64,000 nucleotides of DNA from Synechococcus sp. AG-679-A04 (GCA_003210775.1 QCUI01000002.1:57522-121521), one strand, 5' to 3'; shown: positions 28,374 through 37,882, counted from the first letter of the stretch. The notes: generated from the letters alone by a model not told the origin. Program-made: numbers and translations.

Positions 28374-29548
28374 CAGGGATACAGGCGAGCGACAGCGTTC
28401 TCCAGATCCTTGACCGGACGGACAAGAGCCAGCCGCAGCCAGCCACAACCCGCATCACCAAAACCGGAACCAGGGGTCAGCGCTACGCCGCAGTGCTCCA
28501 GCAATTCAGCCGCAAGCTGTTCGTCGCTCCAGCCCTTGGCACTCGCCCATTCCGGAATTGGCATCCAGAGGTAGAGAGCCATGGATGGCATCGGCACGGT
28601 CCAGCCGAGATCAGCCAAGGCCTTTCGCATGCGATCTCGGCGCTGGCGATAAACGGGCAGGAGACGAGATGGCCAGTCGGCATGTTGATCCAGCGCTACC
28701 ACTGCGCCCCGCTGGAGGGCCTGACACTGGTTGAAATCAACGACACCTTTCAGCTGGCGCAATGCATGGATCAATGGAGCAGCTCCCACCGCAAACGCCA
28801 GCCGGAATCCCCCAAGACACCATCCCTTGGACAGAGAGAAAAATTCAATTCCCCGCTCCCGCCAATGGGGGCAGCGCAGCAGAGACGGGGCATCACCCTC
28901 TAGCGCCAGATCCACATAAGGGTTGTCGTGGGCCAGCACTAGATCATGTTGAACCGAACGGTGCATGGCCTCGTCAAGCCAGGCCTGCTCTCCGGTGCGG
29001 GCGGTGGGGTTATGAGGGAAACCGAGCACCATCAGACGCAACTGCTGCCACTGGTCTGCGGAGAACGCGTCGAAGTTTGGAGCCCAATCCCGCTCAGCTG
29101 TGAGTGGAAGGGTGTGAATGTCGGCATCCGCCAGTTCCAGGCCACCCCGGTGAGAGGGGTAGGAGGGGTCAAGAATTAGAGCTGAATCGCCGGGATTCAG
29201 AACGGCAAGAGGCAGATGCGCCGTACCTTCCTGCGATCCCACCAGCAGGAGCACTTCCGTCTCGGCATCCACTTGAACGCTGAATCGCTGCTGAACCCAT
29301 GCAGCAGCAGCACGCCTGAACGATTGTGTCCCTGCATGGAGGCAGTAGGAGGCGCTGGAGGGATGCTCAAGCACCTCGGCCATCGCTTTCACGGCAGCGA
29401 CTGGTGGCGCCAGATCAGTGGAGCCGAGCGACAGATCGATCAGAGACTGATTCGTCTGCCGTTCACTCTCCAGGTAAGCGGATTTGCGCCGATCATTGCG
29501 ATCAAAGACACCGCTACCGAGCCTTGCGAGGCGATCAGAGGTGATCAT
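28355..29548 (-). CDS. PLP-dependent aminotransferase, class I/II (DapC/AlaA-like)
   Basis: The 397-residue enzyme has the class I/II fold with LSLGSTDLAPP at the start, VLLLVGSQEGTAHL, GFPHNPTART (substrate-binding Asn) and the PLP Lys in FFSLSKGWCLGGFRLAF. Its resemblance to succinyl-DAP aminotransferase or alanine aminotransferase is clear, but I cannot pick the substrate. It lies between birA and pspA on the same strand. Confidence 0.85.
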   Translation of the reverse strand: MITSDRLARLGSGVFDRNDRRKSAYLESERQTNQSLIDLSLGSTDLAPPVAAVKAMAEVLEHPSSASYCLHAGTQSFRRAAAAWVQQRFSVQVDAETEVLLLVGSQEGTAHLPLAVLNPGDSALILDPSYPSHRGGLELADADIHTLPLTAERDWAPNFDAFSADQWQQLRLMVLGFPHNPTARTGEQAWLDEAMHRSVQHDLVLAHDNPYVDLALEGDAPSLLRCPHWRERGIEFFSLSKGWCLGGFRLAFAVGAAPLIHALRQLKGVVDFNQCQALQRGAVVALDQHADWPSRLLPVYRQRRDRMRKALADLGWTVPMPSMALYLWMPIPEWASAKGWSDEQLAAELLEHCGVALTPGSGFGDAGCGWLRLALVRPVKDLENAVARLYPWWEQHH

Positions 29549-29604
29549 CCAGAGACGTCTTCGGGTGAGGGCGGGTGATCAAGACGGATGATCACGGATG
29601 GGGA

Positions 29605-30384
29605 TCAGATCTTGTCAATGGATCGGCGAAGCTCCTCGAGGTCGTTGTCGACCTCAGACACGTTCACAGGTTGGACAGCTTGAGCCTTGCCCTGATCAGC
29701 TGCTGGGAGTGCAACGGCTTCGGGTCCACCCGCCAGTTGCTGGCGAAGGGCTGCGAGATCATCATCAACATCATCTCCACCCTCAAGGGCTGCGAACTGG
29801 CTCTCCAGATCGGCGCCTGCCAGTTCAGCCGCGGCCTGACTGCTGGCTTCCATCGCCTGAACCTTGTCCTCCATCCGTTCAAAAGCGGCCATGGCGGAAT
29901 TGCTGCCCATGTTCCCCACCGCGCTCTGAAGCTGCTGCTGAGCCTTAGCCGCCTGGGCCCTGGCCTTGAGCATGTCCTTCTTGGTGCGAGCCTCGGCAAT
30001 TTTGCCCTCGAGTGCCACAAGACTTTTTTTGAGGGTTTCCACCTGAGCGTCCTGACCTTGCACCTGCTTGGCCAGAGAAGTGGAAGTCTCCTGGAATGTC
30101 TTTCGCCGAGTGAGTGCCTCTCGGGCCAGATCCTCCTCGTTCTTCTTGAGAGCAAGCTCCGCCCGTTCGTACCAAGTACGGGCCTGCGATTCCGCTTGAT
30201 CCGCCTGATTGCGAAGGCGCTTCTGACTGGCGATCGCCATGGCGACCGCCTGACGCAGCTTCACAAGATCCTCCTGCATGTCCGCCACGGACTGGTCGAG
30301 AATCTTGACGGGATCCTCGGCCTTACTCACGAGATCGTTGACGTTGGCGCGCAGCAGTCGGCTGAGCCGGTCGAAGAAACCCAT
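29605..30384 (-). CDS. PspA/Vipp1 (IM30) family protein
   Basis: The 259-residue protein begins MGFFDRLSRLLRANVNDLVSKAEDP, the membrane-binding amphipathic helix of PspA/Vipp1, then a long coiled coil with KLRQAVAMAIASQKR and ...FERMEDKVQAMEA. A C-terminal extra segment (VSEVDNDLEELRRSIDKI) looks like the Vipp1-type tail. These ESCRT-III-like proteins form rods or rings on membranes and protect thylakoid and plasma membrane integrity. The longer reading from 30426 is upstream noise. Confidence 0.92.
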   Translation of the reverse strand: MGFFDRLSRLLRANVNDLVSKAEDPVKILDQSVADMQEDLVKLRQAVAMAIASQKRLRNQADQAESQARTWYERAELALKKNEEDLAREALTRRKTFQETSTSLAKQVQGQDAQVETLKKSLVALEGKIAEARTKKDMLKARAQAAKAQQQLQSAVGNMGSNSAMAAFERMEDKVQAMEASSQAAAELAGADLESQFAALEGGDDVDDDLAALRQQLAGGPEAVALPAADQGKAQAVQPVNVSEVDNDLEELRRSIDKI

Positions 30385-30465
30385 GGAACGGGGCGAGCAG
30401 CAGCTTGAGGGTAGCGAGCAAATCAACAGTGCCTGCCTAAGGTCGGTTCAAACTCGGCAATTGGC

Positions 30466-31011
30466 ATGGGTCGGGCTCCCAAATCGCAGCGGCGCCGCTT
30501 CGGAAAGGGTGAGGTGCTGATGCCCCCTGAACCCGCACCCGTTCAGCCACTCAGCGGATGTCTGGAGGCTCTCAAAAGCAGTTGGAGACAGGAGGGTTCA
30601 CTGGCTGCGCTTTGGCAGGACTGGCCAAAACTGGCCGGAGATCCTCTCTCCAGCCATTGCCAACCGCTGTCGCTGCGGAGCGGAATGCTGACCGTGGGAG
30701 CCAGCCATCCCCAGTGGCGCCAGGCCTTGCTGTACAGCAAACCTCAGCTGCTCGCAGCCATCCGTGCAGCCGGCCATCCCGTGCGCGATCTGCGGATTCA
30801 ACAACACCATCCTGTGCCGCGTGAGGTGGTCGGAGATCCGCTCGAGGAATGGAAACGACACCCCAGTCGCATTGATGTTCATGGCATCGCGGCATGTCCA
30901 CGTTGTGGAACGCCCTCCCCAATGGGAGAGATGGCCGAGTGGGGACATTGCAGCTTTTGCCGCCGAATCCAGCTGAGCGAGTTGCCGGCGCCGGATCATC
31001 GCGATCAATAA
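30466..31011 (+). CDS. DUF721 (DciA-like) protein with C-terminal zinc ribbon
   Basis: The 181-residue protein has a DUF721 core (LEALKSSWRQEGSLAALWQDWPKLAGDPLSSH, SGMLTVGASHPQWRQALLY) followed by a four-cysteine zinc ribbon (CPRCGTPSP then HCSFCRR). DUF721 is found in DciA, which loads the replicative helicase in many bacteria, so a DNA replication role is plausible. The added zinc ribbon is a cyanobacterial variation in my reading. It is divergent from pspA and convergent with a glycosyltransferase, overlapping it by 7 bp. Confidence 0.78.
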   Translation: MGRAPKSQRRRFGKGEVLMPPEPAPVQPLSGCLEALKSSWRQEGSLAALWQDWPKLAGDPLSSHCQPLSLRSGMLTVGASHPQWRQALLYSKPQLLAAIRAAGHPVRDLRIQQHHPVPREVVGDPLEEWKRHPSRIDVHGIAACPRCGTPSPMGEMAEWGHCSFCRRIQLSELPAPDHRDQ

Positions 31012-32861
31012 CGCTCAGGTCGCGGAACTCGCCAACTTGGCAGAAACTTTTCAGTTTGAAGATCCGCTGCACGCTGATCAAGCAGGGATCGATCGAGCCT
31101 CCACAACTCGTAGATCCCTTCGCTTGAAAGTCGCTGCGGATTGAGTCCCTGCCAGTGCTGCTTGGCAGCAGTGAGTTTGTCAATGACAACCAGTACTGAG
31201 GGCGAGGCTCCCGGACTTGTGCGCGGAACCCCCTTAAAGCCTCGACGACGCTCATGGCTAAGACGATCCGACAGGTTGACAAGGGCCCACCGCGATTGCC
31301 CCTCATAAACCACCACTTGGTCTGTGTAGAAGTGAAGTGAAGGCTTGAGCACACCGATCATCGCCAGGGGTTCGCCAGGACGGCGCTGCTCTACAACTTG
31401 TTTTGCAACCTGCCGTACCGGCAGCTGACGAACCCGATCCCCAAGCTGGATCATCGGCACGAGTGCAATGAGCTGAAACAGCACCATCGGTCCCTGCCAG
31501 GCCAGCAGTCGGCCTGGCACAGCACCCCAAAAAAGCCTGGTTCCAAGTAGGACGGCAACGATGAAACACACCGCAGCCCTGATCACCAACCCACTGGCCA
31601 TCAGTTCAGTCGGCAGGGTGGGCATCTCCGGATCCTGAATCAGAGGAATCCAGAGGGGCGATGCCAGCAAGCCAGCCGCCAGGATCGCTGTGCAAAACGC
31701 GGTTGAGCACCAGGCAATCAGCAAACCCTTGCGTTGCTGAAGAGACGGGGGAAGGGCTGTCAAGGCGATCACCAAGGCAGCGGCCGGTGTGGCTGGTAGC
31801 CAGTAGCTAGGCAACTTGGTTGCCGCTGCGGTGAAGAGCAGGAACACCGCCAGCAACCAACAGCAGGCGAAATGGCCCAGGCTGTCGCGATTAGGAATGC
31901 GCCGAATGGAAGCGCCTCCTGAGAAATCGGCAATCACCTTTCCGAGCCCAAATAGCAGCAGCGGGGTAAATGGAAATGACGCCACCACCAGGACAGGGCC
32001 GAAAAACCACCAGGGCTGCAGATGATCGTTCACAACGCTGGTGAGGCGCTGAAGATTGTGATAACCGAAGAAGCTGTCCCAGAAGGGCTGCCCCTCCACC
32101 AGCAGCTCGGCTGCATACCAGGGAAGACTGATCAGGCCTGTGATCAGAAGTCCTTGCAAAGGCCTCAGAGACGTCCACAGACCTGAAAGATCCCGGCGAA
32201 TCAAGGCGAACAGCACCAGGGTGATGCCTGTGAGAACAACCGCTACGGGACCTTTGGTCAGCACGGCGAATGCCAGAACGATCCAGGCCAGCCACCAACG
32301 CCGACCCGATCCAGTCGCGTAGCAGCGCCATTGGCAGAGCAGGCTGAGAGCAAGCGTCCCAGTGAGTAGCGAATCACTGACAGCGGTCCTGCTCCAGATC
32401 AGCACCAGTGGAGAGAGGGCAAAAGCGAGCGCTGCGGCGATGGCCGTCCGACGGGGAAACGAATCGCCCTGCAATGGGTACCGCAGCAGGGTATCCCCGA
32501 GAGCGAGCATGGTGAGCACCGAAGCCAGGGCCGAGGGCAGACGGGCCGCCCATGTGCCGAGCGGATCCCAAAAAGTCCCTGCCGGCAGGGCATATCCAAG
32601 GCCCATCAGCCAATACACCAGTGGTGGTTTATCAAACCGGGGCAAACCGTTCACCCGAGGCGTGAGCCACTCACCGGTCTCCGCCATGGCACGGCCAGAT
32701 GCCGCGAATAAAGGGGGTGTTTCATCAACGAGACCTGTGCTGCCGAGCTGCCAGCAGAAGATCGCCAATGCCAGCACAAGGATGAGCAGCATTCCACGCC
32801 ATCGCTGCCGAGCGGTTGGAAGAACGATGGAAAGAATCTGGGCTGATAAATCCGCTTTCAT
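31005..32861 (-). CDS. GT39-family integral membrane glycosyltransferase (ArnT/PMT-like)
   Basis: The 618-residue protein has roughly twelve helices. An acidic first-loop motif VDETPPLFAASGRAMAETGEWLTP and PRFDKPPLVYWLMGLGYAL match the GT39 (ArnT-like) signature, where the acidic residues and DKPP loop hold the lipid-linked donor. It probably transfers a sugar from a polyprenyl phosphate donor to a lipid or protein outside the plasma membrane. It overlaps the next glycosyltransferase by one base at 32861. Confidence 0.88.
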   Translation of the reverse strand: MKADLSAQILSIVLPTARQRWRGMLLILVLALAIFCWQLGSTGLVDETPPLFAASGRAMAETGEWLTPRVNGLPRFDKPPLVYWLMGLGYALPAGTFWDPLGTWAARLPSALASVLTMLALGDTLLRYPLQGDSFPRRTAIAAALAFALSPLVLIWSRTAVSDSLLTGTLALSLLCQWRCYATGSGRRWWLAWIVLAFAVLTKGPVAVVLTGITLVLFALIRRDLSGLWTSLRPLQGLLITGLISLPWYAAELLVEGQPFWDSFFGYHNLQRLTSVVNDHLQPWWFFGPVLVVASFPFTPLLLFGLGKVIADFSGGASIRRIPNRDSLGHFACCWLLAVFLLFTAAATKLPSYWLPATPAAALVIALTALPPSLQQRKGLLIAWCSTAFCTAILAAGLLASPLWIPLIQDPEMPTLPTELMASGLVIRAAVCFIVAVLLGTRLFWGAVPGRLLAWQGPMVLFQLIALVPMIQLGDRVRQLPVRQVAKQVVEQRRPGEPLAMIGVLKPSLHFYTDQVVVYEGQSRWALVNLSDRLSHERRRGFKGVPRTSPGASPSVLVVIDKLTAAKQHWQGLNPQRLSSEGIYELWRLDRSLLDQRAADLQTEKFLPSWRVPRPERY

Positions 32862-33964
32862 CAGGAGATGGTGCCATCCACTGGTATCAGCCCCCTACGG
32901 ATCCAGGCTTCGACCCGGGCTGCCAATCCTTCCTGACTCGCGCAGCGCTCCACCCAGCGACGGCAGGCCAAACGGTCGATGGCCGACGCCTTAAGTGTGG
33001 CTTTTGCGAGGGCTTCCCGATCATCGGGGGCTACCAGCCAACCGGTTTCGCCGTTTTGAATAATTTCTCCGGGGCCGCCGCGGTCATAGGCGATCACCGG
33101 CACACCACAGGCCAAGGCTTCAACCACAACATTGCCGTAGGCCTCATTCCACTTAGGCGTGTTGAGCAGCGCTCTGCAACCGCCAAGCGCCTGCTGCAGC
33201 TCATCGGTGGGTTTAAAGCCACACCACTCAATCGTTCCTGCGGGCACAGCACTCTCGACGCGCCTGGCATAGGCATCGTCCTCCACCAGCCCCCAGACAC
33301 GCAGCGTCTCGCCTAGCTGAGCCGCAACCAACGCCGCATCCTCAAGCCCCTTTTCGGGAGCCACACGTCCGGCCCAGCCCAGGGGACCATCGGTGATCAG
33401 CTGCAGTTCATAACGAGAGAGATCAAAACCGTTTCCCACCACATCAGGCGGATCAACAAGAGCGAAGTCGTCCGCCTGACGACGGGTGTGAAACGCAAGG
33501 CGTCGCTGATCCCAGCGGGCCAGATCAGCCACGGCACTGTCCATCACCGCAGATACGGACCCCATACTCACCAGGTGAAAAATTTTTGGTGCCACATGGG
33601 GGGTGAGCCATAGCGGCAGCCAGTCGTATCCAAAATTGAGCAGGGCATCAACATCGCTGACTAGTTCCAGCGCCCGATCCCAGAGACGAGGCAAGACAGC
33701 ATCCCTGGGAATCCGCATCGGTTCGTTCCGATCCGCATGCTGCCAACTTGGCTGATCAACCCCAGGAACGGTATGGAGTGTCACCCGCTCATCCAGCACT
33801 GGTGAACAGGAACCTTCCGGAGCCACAAGGTGCAGGCGATGGCCCCGCTGGTCTAGGCCCTTCACCAACGATGCCAGCGTGAGCTCAACCCCACCTCCTC
33901 GCCCGCTGCCGAGCTGTCCAACGGGTGTGCTGACCAGCACCAAAGTCAAAGGACGGTCGGTCAT
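32861..33964 (-). CDS. Group 1 glycosyltransferase, like pteridine glucosyltransferase BGluT
   Basis: The 367-residue GT-B enzyme begins LVLVSTPVGQLGSGRGGGVE and has GWAGRVAPEKGLEDAALVAA and VVVEALACGVPVIAYDRGGPGEII, the GT4 donor-binding region. The N-terminal sequence recalls the Synechococcus UDP-glucose:tetrahydrobiopterin glucosyltransferase, so a pteridine acceptor is possible. Start 33964 (MTDRPL) overlaps the EamA gene by ATGA; the longer in-frame form lies wholly inside that gene. Confidence 0.8.
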   Translation of the reverse strand: MTDRPLTLVLVSTPVGQLGSGRGGGVELTLASLVKGLDQRGHRLHLVAPEGSCSPVLDERVTLHTVPGVDQPSWQHADRNEPMRIPRDAVLPRLWDRALELVSDVDALLNFGYDWLPLWLTPHVAPKIFHLVSMGSVSAVMDSAVADLARWDQRRLAFHTRRQADDFALVDPPDVVGNGFDLSRYELQLITDGPLGWAGRVAPEKGLEDAALVAAQLGETLRVWGLVEDDAYARRVESAVPAGTIEWCGFKPTDELQQALGGCRALLNTPKWNEAYGNVVVEALACGVPVIAYDRGGPGEIIQNGETGWLVAPDDREALAKATLKASAIDRLACRRWVERCASQEGLAARVEAWIRRGLIPVDGTIS

Positions 33965-34923
33965 GCCTTCAGGTCTCCGGGACGCGTCATCGAGGCCGAA
34001 AGCCAAGGCTCCCAGATGCGCTGGCGCTGACTCACTAAAAGCACTGAGATCAGCACCAGAAGCACCGCCAGCCATTGCAGGTTGTCGAGGCGTTCACCCA
34101 GCAACACTCCCCCGGAGGCAAGCGCAAACACCGGTGTCAGGAAGCCAAGCGTGCTGAAACCGGTGAGATCCTCCCGGTTGGCGAACCAGAAAAAAATGGA
34201 ATAGGCAAGAGCGCTGCCCAAAAGCGAGGCGTAGGCCATCTGCGTCCAGTCGAAGGCCGACCAGGGTGGAATCAACGCCGTACTTGCATCGAGGCCATGC
34301 CAGGCGAGCAGAGGCACTCCACCCAGCACCATGTGCCATCCAGTCACCGCCACGGGATCACTGTTCCTGCAGGCGAAGCGACACAGCACAGTGCCCAGGG
34401 CCATCGCCAATGCCGCCAGCAGCATCCAGCCAGTGCCGTCCTGCCATCCTGCCTGCAGATCCGACAGATCAGCCTGCAACCACCAGTGCTGTAAGAGAGG
34501 CGCTGGAACCCCCAGACAGACGATTCCTGAGAGTCCAACCACAAGGCCAATCCAGCCGATCGGATTGATCGATTCCGCAAACAGCCAGCGTGCGAGCAAA
34601 GCCACGATCAGGGGTTGCGAGTCGATCAGAACTGATCCGAGGCCGGCACCAGTGCCCTGCAGCCCCTTGGCCAGAAAAAACTGGAACAGAAACGCATCAA
34701 CAACGGTAAACAGCAAAAACCAGCCACGATCAGCAGGATTAACGGTCAGCGATCTCCCAAGGAAAGGAACAGCGATGAGCAGCACGATGCCAGCGGGAAG
34801 CAAGCGCAGGCATGCCACAAGCGGAGCCCCACCAGACTCCACCAATGGGGCCATTGCCGCCATTGCAGTGCCCCACAGAGCGAAGGGCAGCACCATCAGC
34901 AGCCCGCGCTGCAGCGTCGTCAT
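33961..34923 (-). CDS. EamA/DMT-superfamily transporter
   Basis: The 320-residue protein has ten hydrophobic segments and two EamA repeats (FALWGTAMAAMAPLVESG, GLQGTGAGLGSVLIDSQPLIVALLARW, then the second half with WTQMAYASLLGSALAYSIFFW). Such drug/metabolite transporters export amino acids or other small compounds; the substrate is not readable. The downstream glycosyltransferase starts at its stop (ATGA). Confidence 0.88.
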   Translation of the reverse strand: MTTLQRGLLMVLPFALWGTAMAAMAPLVESGGAPLVACLRLLPAGIVLLIAVPFLGRSLTVNPADRGWFLLFTVVDAFLFQFFLAKGLQGTGAGLGSVLIDSQPLIVALLARWLFAESINPIGWIGLVVGLSGIVCLGVPAPLLQHWWLQADLSDLQAGWQDGTGWMLLAALAMALGTVLCRFACRNSDPVAVTGWHMVLGGVPLLAWHGLDASTALIPPWSAFDWTQMAYASLLGSALAYSIFFWFANREDLTGFSTLGFLTPVFALASGGVLLGERLDNLQWLAVLLVLISVLLVSQRQRIWEPWLSASMTRPGDLKA

Positions 34924-34976
34924 GAAAATAGGCCGACAGGGTCCTTTTTAAGATCCGGCGAGTTGAACTGAGGATC

Positions 34977-35789
34977 ATGGGGTGGCTTTGGCGTCGCAAG
35001 TCCAAACGCCGTATGGCGCGCATCGTGATTGAGGGCGCGATCAGTGGCTCGACACGACGCAGAGTGCTGAAGGCTCTTCGCGAGGTGCAGGAGCGGGAGT
35101 TCCCGGCACTCCTGCTACGCATCGACAGTCCAGGAGGAACGGTCGGCGACAGCCAGGAAATCCATGCCGCACTGCTACGCCTACGCGAAAAAGGCTGCAA
35201 GGTGGTGGCCAGCTTCGGCAACATTTCCGCATCCGGCGGTGTCTATGTCGGTGTGGCAGCTGATTCGATCGTGGCTAACCCCGGAACGATCACCGGCTCG
35301 ATCGGTGTGATCCTGCGAGGCAACAATCTTTCGGAACTGCTGGCGAAAGTCGGTGTTCGCTTCGAGACCGTTAAAAGCGGTGCCTACAAAGACATCCTTT
35401 CTCCTGATCGGGCCCTAAGCCCTGAAGAGCGTGAGCTGCTCCAGAGCCTGATCGACAGCAGTTACGACCAGTTCGTCGCCGCCGTTGCCGAAGGCCGTGG
35501 ACTGGATCAGGACACAGTGCGTACCTTCGCCGATGGGCGGGTGTTCAGTGGAGCGCAGGCCAAGGATCTAGGCCTTGTGGATGAGCTGGGGGACGAGGAA
35601 CAAGCTCGATTAGTGGCAGCCCGTTTGGCTGAGCTAGATGAGGAGCGCTGCCGGCCTGTGACGCTCGGCAAACCCCGCAAGCGCCTCCTTCAGAACCTGC
35701 CTGGATCAAGCCTTCTGCTGAGACTCGATCAGTTGCTGACCACGGAACTTGAGCTGAGCGGACAGCCCCTCTGGATGCACAGACCATGA
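34977..35789 (+). CDS. sppA: SppA-type signal peptide peptidase (short form)
   Basis: The 270-residue protease matches the single-domain SppA. It has LLRIDSPGGTVGDSQEIHAAL, the catalytic Ser in NISASGGVYVG (about residue 85), TGSIGVILRGNN, and the Lys general base in VKSGAYKDILSPDR (about 137). It degrades cleaved signal peptides and perhaps light-harvesting proteins. There is no obvious N-terminal membrane anchor. It overlaps aroH by ATGA. Confidence 0.93.
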   Translation: MGWLWRRKSKRRMARIVIEGAISGSTRRRVLKALREVQEREFPALLLRIDSPGGTVGDSQEIHAALLRLREKGCKVVASFGNISASGGVYVGVAADSIVANPGTITGSIGVILRGNNLSELLAKVGVRFETVKSGAYKDILSPDRALSPEERELLQSLIDSSYDQFVAAVAEGRGLDQDTVRTFADGRVFSGAQAKDLGLVDELGDEEQARLVAARLAELDEERCRPVTLGKPRKRLLQNLPGSSLLLRLDQLLTTELELSGQPLWMHRP

Positions 35790-36166
35790 CAGCCCCTCGG
35801 CTGCTGCGAGGACTACGCGGTGCGACCACCTGCGCTGACAACAGCGCACACGCCATCCGTGAGGCTGTTGGTGAGCTGGTGGACGCCCTGATGGAACAGA
35901 ACGCTCTGAATCCAGACCAGCTGGTCTCGGTGACGTTCTCTGTGACCGCCGACCTTGACGCCAGCTTTCCCGCAGCGACCGCGCGCCACCGATCAGGCTG
36001 GGAGGGAGTGGCCCTCCTGGATGTGCAGCAGATGGCCGTCCAGGGGGATCTGGCGCGTTGCATCCGTCTGCTGGCTCATGCCTGGATTCCTTCCGATCAG
36101 CCGCTGCAGCATCCCTACCTGAGAGGAGCATCACGACTGCGCCCGGACCGATCTGGTCACAACTGA
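35786..36166 (+). CDS. aroH: AroH-type chorismate mutase
   Basis: The 126-residue enzyme is the small trimeric AroH type: LRGLRGATTCADNSAHAIREAV at the start (active-site Arg), QLVSVTFSVTADLDASFPA, and the ARxxxW-like GWEGVALLDVQQM region with Arg of DLARCIR. It converts chorismate to prephenate for Phe/Tyr synthesis. It starts inside the sppA stop (ATGA). Confidence 0.92.
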   Translation: MTAPRLLRGLRGATTCADNSAHAIREAVGELVDALMEQNALNPDQLVSVTFSVTADLDASFPAATARHRSGWEGVALLDVQQMAVQGDLARCIRLLAHAWIPSDQPLQHPYLRGASRLRPDRSGHN

Positions 36167-36264
36167 CAGATCAGGCGCCGGCCCCCGAAGCACCGCGTTC
36201 GGGAGATTCTCACGACAATTCAGTAACGACTCACGGCATTCGCGCCGACTGCTCCCGAATCACG

Positions 36265-36852
36265 ATGAAACGACGTTGGTCTCTCACTCCCAGTCGCAGC
36301 GCAAGACTTGCAGCTCTGATCGGTTGCGGAGTCATCGGAGGAGCTGCTGTACTGCCCCTCTCAATACCCCCCGCCATTGCTCAGAACACACCGTCCCTGC
36401 TGGAATTCCGCTGGGACTCAGGATCTGGATATCGCAAGCTCTACTTCGTTCAAACCAGCCAACGCCGGCGCGAGCGCTCGGAATACTTCTTCATGCTGCG
36501 CAAGAAGGATCGCAAGACCGCGATTCTCAAACTGAGCATCACGGTGCCCAGCTATTTCAACGCGCGCATCCGTCCAAAAAATCTCACGCTCTGCAAGATG
36601 TCGATGGGCGGGATGCTTTCAAGAAGCAAGTGCAAAGAAGTGCTGCCGGCGGTGTTTGAAGTGAATGAGAAACAGACAGCCATCGAGGTCTTCCCCGATA
36701 CTCCGATTCCAACTGGCGGCACCTATGCCGTCGTGATGAACGTCTTCAACCCGAGCCAGGCCGGAATGTTCCAGTTCAATGCGCTGGCACAGGCTCCCGG
36801 AGACGTTCCCGTATCTGGCTACCTCGGCAGCTGGCTTGTGGATATCGACTGA
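36265..36852 (+). CDS. DUF2808 secreted protein
   Basis: The 195-residue protein has an Arg-rich N-terminus and a signal peptide ending PPAIAQ. The mature part matches the cyanobacterial DUF2808 plan (ATYNIYFTI-like REYFFMLRKKDRKTAILKLSITVPSYF, VFEVNEKQTAIEVFPDTPIPTGGTYAVVM). It is likely a periplasmic or surface protein of unknown role. The upstream in-frame stretch from 36058 lies in aroH and was not used. Confidence 0.78.
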   Translation: MKRRWSLTPSRSARLAALIGCGVIGGAAVLPLSIPPAIAQNTPSLLEFRWDSGSGYRKLYFVQTSQRRRERSEYFFMLRKKDRKTAILKLSITVPSYFNARIRPKNLTLCKMSMGGMLSRSKCKEVLPAVFEVNEKQTAIEVFPDTPIPTGGTYAVVMNVFNPSQAGMFQFNALAQAPGDVPVSGYLGSWLVDID

Positions 36853-36905
36853 CCCTGGCTGATAAACTCGCTCCTTGACGAAAAGCCGGGTGCCGGAAAA
36901 ATCTC

Positions 36906-37043
36906 ATGACGAAACGAACTCTCGGAGGAACAAGTCGCAAGCGCAGGCGCGTTTCCGGTTTCAGAGTGCGCATGCGCACGCACACAGGACGTCGTGTAAT
37001 CCGTAGCCGCCGCAAGCGCGGACGCTCACGTCTGTCCGCCTGA
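36906..37043 (+). CDS. rpmH: Ribosomal protein L34
   Basis: The 45-residue product reads [20 protein letters not shown] and ends in an Arg/Lys-rich [12 protein letters not shown] tail. It is a slightly divergent but clear L34. It precedes rnpA by 18 bp, the conserved rpmH-rnpA-yidC order. Confidence 0.96.
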   Translation: MTKRTLGGTSRKRRRVSGFRVRMRTHTGRRVIRSRRKRGRSRLSA

Positions 37044-37061
37044 TTTTTTCGGATTGCTGCG

Positions 37062-37463
37062 ATGGTCCTACCGGCATCCATGCGTCTGCGCGGCCATCGA
37101 TGTTTTGATCATCTGCATCGGAAAGGCAAGCGCTTTCACGGCACTGTGATGGTGCTGAGAAAGGCCTCAGCCCATCATTCGCTGCTCAAACGCCCAGCGA
37201 CTCCGGCTGGATCCCATAGCCCGAAAAGGTCACAAAACTGCCGAGTGGCTGTGGTGATCAGCAGCAAAGTGAGCAAACGCGCCGTGATCAGAAATCGATT
37301 GCGGCGACTCCTGCACGATCATCTGCGTTCAAGGTTCGAACATGCTCCAGAACACGCCAGCGTCTGGCTTCTGGTCAGTTTGAAGCCTGGAGCATCCACA
37401 GAGGATCACGACTTACTGGAAGAATGCGACAGATTGCTTGTACAGGCGGGCATGAAGCCATGA
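37062..37463 (+). CDS. rnpA: RnpA, protein subunit of ribonuclease P
   Basis: The 133-residue basic protein matches RnpA: MRLRGHRCFDHLHRKGKRFHG at the start and the RNR motif region SKVSKRAVIRNRLRRLLHDHLR. It binds the RNase P RNA and helps it process tRNA 5' ends. The start could be the ATG at 37062 or at 37080. The stop overlaps the PH-domain gene (ATGA). Confidence 0.94.
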   Translation: MVLPASMRLRGHRCFDHLHRKGKRFHGTVMVLRKASAHHSLLKRPATPAGSHSPKRSQNCRVAVVISSKVSKRAVIRNRLRRLLHDHLRSRFEHAPEHASVWLLVSLKPGASTEDHDLLEECDRLLVQAGMKP

Positions 37464-37882
37464 CCAGCTCCATTCAGGAAGACACCTTTTACGAGGGAGG
37501 CCCCGCAAAGGGTGATCTCATCTTCAACATCCTTTTGGCCTTCACTCTGCTTGGCCTGCCACTCACCGTGGCGGCCGTCGTGCGGGCCCTGTGGTTGCGC
37601 TTCCGCATCACTAGTCGAAGAGTCTCCGTGAGCGGCGGCTGGATGGGCAAAGACCGCAGCCAAGTCGTCTACAGCCAGATCCGCGAGGTGCGTTGTGTTC
37701 CCCGTGGTTTTGGCGCATGGGGCGACATGGTTCTCGTGCTGACGGATGGATCAAGGCTTGAGCTCCGTTCGATGCCGCGCTTCCGAGAGGTTGAGACCTA
37801 CATCCAAGAACGCATCAAGAGCAGGCCCGAATCCAACGGCTCCAGCAGTGACAGCATTCCAAGCAAAGGCTTCGCTGCCTAA
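37460..37882 (+). CDS. Bacterial PH-domain (YdbS/YdbT-like) membrane protein
   Basis: The 140-residue protein has EDTFYEGGPAKGDLIFNILLAFTLLGLPLTV as two closely spaced hydrophobic stretches, then a soluble bPH-like half (RFRITSRRVSVSGGWMGKDRSQVVYSQIREVRC). Such proteins sit at membranes with the PH-like half in the cytosol. It lies between rnpA and yidC, a position conserved in many cyanobacteria, suggesting a link to membrane protein insertion, but no role is shown. Confidence 0.82.
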   Translation: MTSSIQEDTFYEGGPAKGDLIFNILLAFTLLGLPLTVAAVVRALWLRFRITSRRVSVSGGWMGKDRSQVVYSQIREVRCVPRGFGAWGDMVLVLTDGSRLELRSMPRFREVETYIQERIKSRPESNGSSSDSIPSKGFAA

